A DNA stretch of 8,595 nt from an uncultured Clostridia bacterium (lineage in GTDB: Bacteria; Bacillota; Clostridia; Christensenellales; UBA1242): contig CAMOHL010000025.1 of NCBI GenBank assembly GCA_946615295.1, positions 1-8,595 of the forward strand, written 5' to 3'. The notes under the pieces were generated by a model that saw nothing but the letters and a program-made list of their open reading frames with translations, did no database searches and was not told the DNA's origin. The translations under genes were made by a program, and so were the position numbers. Positions within the stretch are counted from its first letter, which is position 1, and each line of letters opens with the position of its first letter. Shown one piece after another: positions 4,966-8,595 of this stretch.

Positions 4966-5871
4966 ATGACACAAGATAAATTAAACCTAGAAAATATAAA
5001 CAGTCAAGCAAAAGAAAACTACTCAAAATTTGTGCTTGACAGTGAAAATAAATATAAAAATCAAATATTGAACATTTCAAAAAAAATAAAGGATAGCCAC
5101 GGACAAATAAGATTTGTTTTGATTGCAGGACCAAGTAGCAGTGGAAAGACAACCACAAGCAAAATTTTGGAAAAAGCTATTGAAAATGAAGGATTTGATG
5201 CCCTTGCTTTGTCTATTGATGACTTTTTTGTTGAAAGAGAAGAAACTCCAAAGTGGGAAAACGGTGAATATAATTTTGAAACAGCTGATGCTGTCGATTG
5301 GACATTGATGGCAAAATGTTTGTCTGAACTCATTAAAGGAAAAGAAGTTTTGCTACCTACATTCAACTTTTTAACTGGCAAAAAAGAATTCAATACAAAA
5401 AAGTCTATAGATGAAAACACAATTATAGTTATTGAAGGCTTGCATGCTCTAAATCCTATTTTGGATAACATAATTCCTGTTAGACAAGCACTAAAAGTAT
5501 ATATTTCAACAAACACAAATATTTACTACAACAACAAACTATACTACTCTAATGAAGAGATTAGATTATATAGAAGAATTATTAGAGATTTATATAACAG
5601 AGGTGCTAGCATAGATGACACTCTAAAAATTTGGGAAAGAGTTAGAAATGGCGAAAGACTTTATATTGATCCTTTTGTTGAAACTGCTGAATACACAGTC
5701 AACACATTTCACGACTATGAGCTATGCGTTTACAAAGATTTGTTTTTGAATTTGAAAAATGATACAAAAAGTTTTAAGGATATTGTTACAAAACTCACAC
5801 CTTTTGAAGATATTCACAAGTCAGCCGTTCCAAATGATAGTTTGCTCAATGAGTTTATTCCTCAAAATTAA
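4966..5871 (+). CDS. P-loop nucleoside kinase (uridine kinase / PRK family)
   Basis: A 301-residue cytoplasmic kinase of the phosphoribulokinase/uridine kinase family. Walker A is GPSSSGKT (55-62). SIDDFF (83-88) is the DDF motif that positions the nucleoside and metal. WENGEYNFETADAVDW (97-112) is the ligand segment, and VIEGLHALNP (155-164) is the Walker B-like strand. RRIIRDLYNRG and RNGERLYIDPF make up the lid region. The likely reaction is ATP-dependent phosphorylation of a nucleoside (uridine/cytidine type), so pyrimidine salvage. Many Clostridia homologues carry the same kinase joined to an N-terminal TGS/threonyl-tRNA-synthetase-like region and reach about 550 residues; this one has only about 50 residues before Walker A and lacks that half. 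It is the first of three plus-strand genes, closed by its own terminator. Confidence 0.85.
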   Translation: MTQDKLNLENINSQAKENYSKFVLDSENKYKNQILNISKKIKDSHGQIRFVLIAGPSSSGKTTTSKILEKAIENEGFDALALSIDDFFVEREETPKWENGEYNFETADAVDWTLMAKCLSELIKGKEVLLPTFNFLTGKKEFNTKKSIDENTIIVIEGLHALNPILDNIIPVRQALKVYISTNTNIYYNNKLYYSNEEIRLYRRIIRDLYNRGASIDDTLKIWERVRNGERLYIDPFVETAEYTVNTFHDYELCVYKDLFLNLKNDTKSFKDIVTKLTPFEDIHKSAVPNDSLLNEFIPQN

Positions 5872-5939
5872 AACAATTGACTATTATTTTATTATAAAAA
5901 AATTTATACATGAGATATAGAAAATATAAACAATAATGT

Positions 5940-5972
5940 AAAAAAGGATTTTATCAAATAAAGTCCTTTTTT
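5940..5972 (+). terminator. Intrinsic terminator of the kinase gene
   Basis: A 14-bp stem: AAAAAAGGATTTTA (5940-5953) with TAAAGTCCTTTTTT (5959-5972), one T-G wobble, and loop TCAAA. It lies 68 bases after the stop and ends in a T-run. Confidence 0.83.
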
Positions 5973-6004
5973 GTTTGTTTTCATTTCTTTTGTTTTTCTT
6001 TTTG

Positions 6005-6013
6005 TGATATAAT
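6005..6013 (+). promoter_or_regulatory. Extended -10 promoter of the YugP-like gene
   Basis: TGA followed by perfect TATAAT (6008-6013). No good -35 element is found 16-18 bases upstream (only T-rich DNA), so the promoter probably relies on the extended -10. The start would be near 6020, giving a 50-base leader with a hairpin. Confidence 0.55.
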
Positions 6014-6023
6014 TAAAATAAGG

Positions 6024-6053
6024 TATTGATAACATAATTCTTCAGTATCAATA
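6024..6053 (+). promoter_or_regulatory. Perfect inverted repeat in the leader of the YugP-like gene
   Basis: TATTGATA (6024-6031) and TATCAATA (6046-6053) are perfect 8-bp arms around a 14-base loop. It starts about four bases after the predicted transcription start and ends five bases before the AAAGGAG site, so it could be an operator or an RNA hairpin acting on translation or mRNA stability. No known riboswitch fold is recognised. Confidence 0.45.
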
Positions 6054-6071
6054 TATATAAAGGAGAAAATT

Positions 6072-6866
6072 ATGAAACTATTTGAAAACATTGAAGCATT
6101 TAATAATGTTTCGCCAGTCATTCAATGGAGTATATTTATTGTTGGCTGTCTAATTTTAGCAGTTGCTGCCGTTGCAATTGTGATTTCTATTTGGCTTTCT
6201 ATAAAATACATAAAGTTTAATAGAAAAAAGAATTCAAAAGAGCTCTCTGGTGGAGAAGTCGCAAGACAAATTTTGGATAAAAATGGACTAAAACATATAA
6301 AAGTATCAACTTTTGGTTCATTGCTGTTTGGAAACAGCTACTCACATTACTTTAAAAAAGTTAGAATCAGAAGATTGACAAAAAACAAAAAGAGCATAAC
6401 TTCTCTTGCAATTGGAGCTGAAAAATCAGCACTTGCAATTTTGGATAAAGAAGGCGACAAAGATATGAAACAAAGAGTTGCTCTCACACCATTTATCTAC
6501 TTTGGTCCACTTGCATTTATTCCAATTCTTGCCGTTGGAGTTGTTATTGATATTTTGATGTTTAACTTCACTGGCATAACAACAATAATTTCTGCAGGCA
6601 TAGGAATTCTTTTGTATGTTATTTCTTTTGTTTTATCAATCAAAGTTTTGAAAACAGAAGTAAAAGCACAAAAAAGAGCTTGTGAAATTTTGTTAAAAGA
6701 AAATATGGCCACAGCTGAAGAAGTTGAGATGATGCAAGAATTGTTTAAACTCTATAACATTCAATATGTTATTGATTTGATTATTGAATTCTTGCAACTG
6801 ATTATGAAAGTTCTTGAAGTTGTTGCAAAAATTCAAAACAATAGTTCAAGCAACCAAAATAGTTAA
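6072..6866 (+). CDS. YugP-family membrane protein lacking the HExxH zinc site (pseudo-peptidase)
   Basis: A 264-residue integral membrane protein. Its architecture follows the YugP/Zn_peptidase_2 family: N-terminal membrane helix (about 17-44), the opening motif LSGGEVARQILDKNGLKHI (58-76; family LTGAEAARRIL..NGL), the small domain, the SITSLAIGA strand/helix (108-116), two membrane helices (about 141-164 and 167-190), then TEVKAQKRACEIL (195-207; family VEFxAsxRA..iL) and a C-terminal hydrophobic helix (about 230-252). Where active members, as I recall them, read AHECGHAIQ, this one reads AEKSALAIL (116-124): both zinc histidines and the catalytic Glu are gone, while Glu196 of the third motif is kept. 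It is therefore probably not a protease. The reading frame is intact with a good ribosome binding site, so it is not a decayed gene. Its role is unknown; binding a partner or regulating an active paralogue is a guess. Confidence 0.72.
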   Translation: MKLFENIEAFNNVSPVIQWSIFIVGCLILAVAAVAIVISIWLSIKYIKFNRKKNSKELSGGEVARQILDKNGLKHIKVSTFGSLLFGNSYSHYFKKVRIRRLTKNKKSITSLAIGAEKSALAILDKEGDKDMKQRVALTPFIYFGPLAFIPILAVGVVIDILMFNFTGITTIISAGIGILLYVISFVLSIKVLKTEVKAQKRACEILLKENMATAEEVEMMQELFKLYNIQYVIDLIIEFLQLIMKVLEVVAKIQNNSSSNQNS

Positions 6867-6910
6867 TAATAAATATTGTTTATTATGTAAAAAACAATGG
6901 TTGTTTTTTT
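6866..6910 (+). terminator. Hairpins after the YugP-like gene (probable terminator)
   Basis: First, an all-AT hairpin with arms ATAATAAA (6866-6873) and TTTATTAT (6879-6886). Then AAAAAACAA (6889-6897) and TTGTTTTTT (6901-6909) with a three-base loop TGG, continuing into Ts. The second is the better terminator candidate; its tight loop and low GC make it weaker than the others in this window, so some transcription may reach eno. Confidence 0.6.
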
Positions 6911-6964
6911 GCAACATCAACAAACCTTTAATAAAAATGTTTATTATTGTTTGGTAAAATAATA

Positions 6965-6992
6965 TTTGGAAAAAATATCTAAGTGATATAAA
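6965..6992 (+). promoter_or_regulatory. Promoter of eno
   Basis: TTTGGA (6965-6970), a 16-base spacer and TATAAA (6987-6992) preceded by TGA, an extended -10. It lies 22 bases before the eno start. The -35 match is weak, so the exact element is uncertain. Confidence 0.5.
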
Positions 6993-7014
6993 AATAATTT
7001 TTAAGGAGATTTTT

Positions 7015-8331
7015 ATGAAACAATTTGCAATGATTGTTGATTTGTCAGCAAGACAAATTTTGGATTCTAGGGGTAATCCTACAGTAGAAGTTGAAGTGTA
7101 TTTAAAAGACGGAACAGTTGGCAGAGCATCAGTTCCTAGCGGTGCATCAACCGGCTCATTTGAAGCTGTTGAACTTAGAGATGGCGACAAGACAAAATAT
7201 ATGGGAAAATCAGTTGAAACAGCTGTTGAAAATGTAAACACAGAAATTCACGAATTACTTGTTGGAAAAAATGCTTTGAATCAAGTTGAAATTGATGAAG
7301 CACTTATTGAACTTGATGGCACAAAAAACAAGGGTCGCCTTGGTGCAAATGCCATTCTTGGAGTGTCCCTTGCTGTTGCAAAAGCTGCTGCAAACTATTT
7401 GGGAATTCCACTCTACAACTATATTGGCGGAGTAAATGCAAAAGTTTTGCCAGTGCCAATGATGAATATTTTGAATGGTGGAAAGCATGCTGACAATTCT
7501 GTGAATATTCAAGAATTTATGGTTATGCCTGTTGGAGCAAAAAACTTTGCAGAAGGGCTTCAAATGTGCACAGAAGTTTTTCACACTCTAAAAAAAGTTT
7601 TGAAAGAAAACGGGTATTCAACAGCTGTTGGCGATGAAGGTGGATTTGCTCCAAACCTAAAAAATGATGAAGAAGCATTTAAGTTGATTGTTACTGCAAT
7701 TGAAAAAGCAGGATACAAAACAAACAAAGATTTTTGTATTGCTATTGATGCAGCAGCTACTGAAATGTTTGAGGAAGCAAAAAAGGCAGGCCACGAAGGA
7801 AACTATCTATTCTGGAAAACAGGAGAAGAATTCACTGCAAACGAGATGATTTTGTTTTGGGAAGAAATGTGCAAAAAATATCCTATCATTTCTATTGAAG
7901 ATGGTCTTGCAGAAGAAGATTGGCAAAATTGGAAATTGCTTATGGACAAACTTGGCGACAAAATTCAAATTGTTGGCGATGACTTGTTTGTAACAAACAC
8001 TGAAAGACTCAAAAAAGGAATTGACCTTAAGGTCGCAAATTCAATACTCATAAAGCTCAATCAAATTGGAACATTGACAGAAACCTTGGATGCAATTCAA
8101 ATGGCAAACAGAGCTGGTATGACAGCAGTTGTTTCACATAGAAGTGGCGAAACAGAAGACACAACAATTGCAGACCTTTCTGTTGCACTGAATGCAGGAC
8201 AAATAAAAACAGGTGCTCCTTCAAGAACTGACCGAGTTGCAAAATACAATCAACTTCTTAGAATTGAAGAAGAGTTAGACACTGATGCAAAATACCTTGG
8301 AAAATCTGCTTTCTTTAATTTGAACAAATAA
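7015..8331 (+). CDS. eno: Enolase (phosphopyruvate hydratase)
   Basis: A 438-residue glycolytic enzyme converting 2-phosphoglycerate to phosphoenolpyruvate; in many bacteria it also joins the RNA degradosome or the cell surface. The key residues are all present: SGASTG loop (42-47), GGKHADN with His158, Glu167, VGDEGGF with Glu208, Mg ligands Asp245 (IAIDAA), Glu295 (SIEDGL) and Asp322 (VGDDLF), catalytic Lys347 (LIKLNQIG), VSHRSGETED (373-382) and Lys398 (IKTGAPSR). The length is normal (about 430). The start is supported by AAGGAG six bases upstream; the N-terminus has about five more residues than the shortest members. It follows the YugP-like gene, with a separate promoter and a strong terminator, so it is likely a single-gene unit. 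Confidence 0.98.
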   Translation: MKQFAMIVDLSARQILDSRGNPTVEVEVYLKDGTVGRASVPSGASTGSFEAVELRDGDKTKYMGKSVETAVENVNTEIHELLVGKNALNQVEIDEALIELDGTKNKGRLGANAILGVSLAVAKAAANYLGIPLYNYIGGVNAKVLPVPMMNILNGGKHADNSVNIQEFMVMPVGAKNFAEGLQMCTEVFHTLKKVLKENGYSTAVGDEGGFAPNLKNDEEAFKLIVTAIEKAGYKTNKDFCIAIDAAATEMFEEAKKAGHEGNYLFWKTGEEFTANEMILFWEEMCKKYPIISIEDGLAEEDWQNWKLLMDKLGDKIQIVGDDLFVTNTERLKKGIDLKVANSILIKLNQIGTLTETLDAIQMANRAGMTAVVSHRSGETEDTTIADLSVALNAGQIKTGAPSRTDRVAKYNQLLRIEEELDTDAKYLGKSAFFNLNK

Positions 8332-8341
8332 AAACAATATA

Positions 8342-8375
8342 AAAAAAATAGAAGTTTTTTTGCTTCTATTTTTTT
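8342..8375 (+). terminator. Terminator of eno, also able to serve jag
   Basis: A perfect 13-bp stem AAAAAAATAGAAG (8342-8354) with CTTCTATTTTTTT (8363-8375) and an eight-base loop, 10 bases after the eno stop. A-runs on one side and T-runs on the other make it work both ways; on the minus strand it is the first clear terminator after the jag stop, 110 bases away. Confidence 0.85.
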
Positions 8376-8484
8376 ATTGCAAATAATAAATTTTCGATTT
8401 TTTGTAAAAAATTGCTGTTTTTTGCGGTTTTTTTTGTTTTTTTTATTACTTTTTTTTATAATTTTTGCAATTTTTTTCAAATAA

Positions 8485-8595
8485 TTAGTTTTTCTTTTTT
8501 GTGATAACTATTCTTCTAAAAGGTTCAACTCCTTCACTGTGAGTTTCAACTGAAGGATAGTTTTGAAGTTCTGTGTGAACAATTCTTCTTTCAAA
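8485..8595 (-). CDS. jag: Jag/KhpB RNA-binding protein, R3H domain end (partial)
   Basis: Only the last 36 codons are in the window; the gene continues beyond the right edge. On the minus strand the product reads FERRIVHTELQNYPSVETHS, then EGVEPFRRIVITKKKN and TAA. This is the end of an R3H domain as in Jag (KhpB/EloR): RRIVH, a proline-containing middle, SEGxEPxRRIVI at the end. KhpB binds RNA with KhpA and takes part in control of cell elongation and division. In many Bacillota it follows rnpA and yidC and is followed by mnmE; here eno converges on it instead, so no gene continues its operon on this side. Confidence 0.85.
   Translation of the reverse strand, partial: FERRIVHTELQNYPSVETHSEGVEPFRRIVITKKKN

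Noticed and set aside
5061..5516. 151-codon minus-strand open frame inside the kinase gene
   Set aside because: Antisense to the clearly recognised kinase; Ser/Phe/Lys-rich and resembling no family.
6846..7241. Minus-strand open frame antisense to the eno start
   Set aside because: Overlaps the eno promoter and N-terminus on the opposite strand; no coding signal and no ribosome binding site.
8250..8480. Minus-strand Lys/Asn-rich open frame between jag and eno
   Set aside because: Composition is that of translated A-runs, it runs through the eno terminator and overlaps the end of eno.
1..8595. CRISPR array, insertion sequence, phage or toxin-antitoxin genes
   Set aside because: No regularly spaced repeats, transposase, integrase or small gene pair was found; the genes are mostly ordinary chromosomal ones.

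Overview
The window comes from a low-GC (roughly 30% by eye) bacterium of the Bacillota type, most likely an uncultured Clostridia-like lineage. The evidence is the strong GGAGG-type ribosome binding sites, consensus TTGACA/TATAAT promoters, intrinsic A-rich/U-rich terminators, a SipW-type exported protein, a DegV protein, a YugP-family membrane protein and a Jag/KhpB end. All ten coding sequences whose end is visible stop with TAA. I cannot name the genus.

Layout, left to right. The end of rplJ (L10) and all of rplL (L7/L12) run on the plus strand and close with a perfect hairpin terminator. A second perfect hairpin, able to work in both directions, separates them from a minus-strand gene for a small exported protein with a SipW-dependent (TasA/camelysin-like) signal. 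After an AT-rich gap come, all on the minus strand, tRNA-His(GTG), a DegV-family fatty-acid-binding protein, a class I SAM methyltransferase and an ArsP_2-like metal permease. The permease has a histidine/cysteine-rich cytoplasmic-type loop. Each has its own recognisable promoter.

From about 4.87 kb the direction switches to plus: a P-loop nucleoside (uridine-kinase-like) kinase, a YugP-family membrane protein and enolase (eno). The kinase and eno end in terminators, and the YugP-like gene is also followed by a hairpin. The window closes with the last 36 codons of jag (khpB) on the minus strand, convergent with eno.

These are mostly separate single-gene units, not one pathway: translation (rplJ, rplL, tRNA-His, KhpB RNA binding), glycolysis (enolase), nucleotide salvage (kinase), fatty-acid handling (DegV), metal export (permease) and surface/matrix (SipW-type protein). 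The most unusual object is the YugP-like protein at 6072-6866. Its overall architecture matches the zinc metallopeptidase family, but the HExxH zinc site is replaced by a sequence with no histidine, so it looks like a pseudo-peptidase. Other points of interest are a methyltransferase gene whose promoter implies a leaderless mRNA, a palindrome over the metal-permease -10 box, and a 5' UTR hairpin ahead of the pseudo-peptidase gene.
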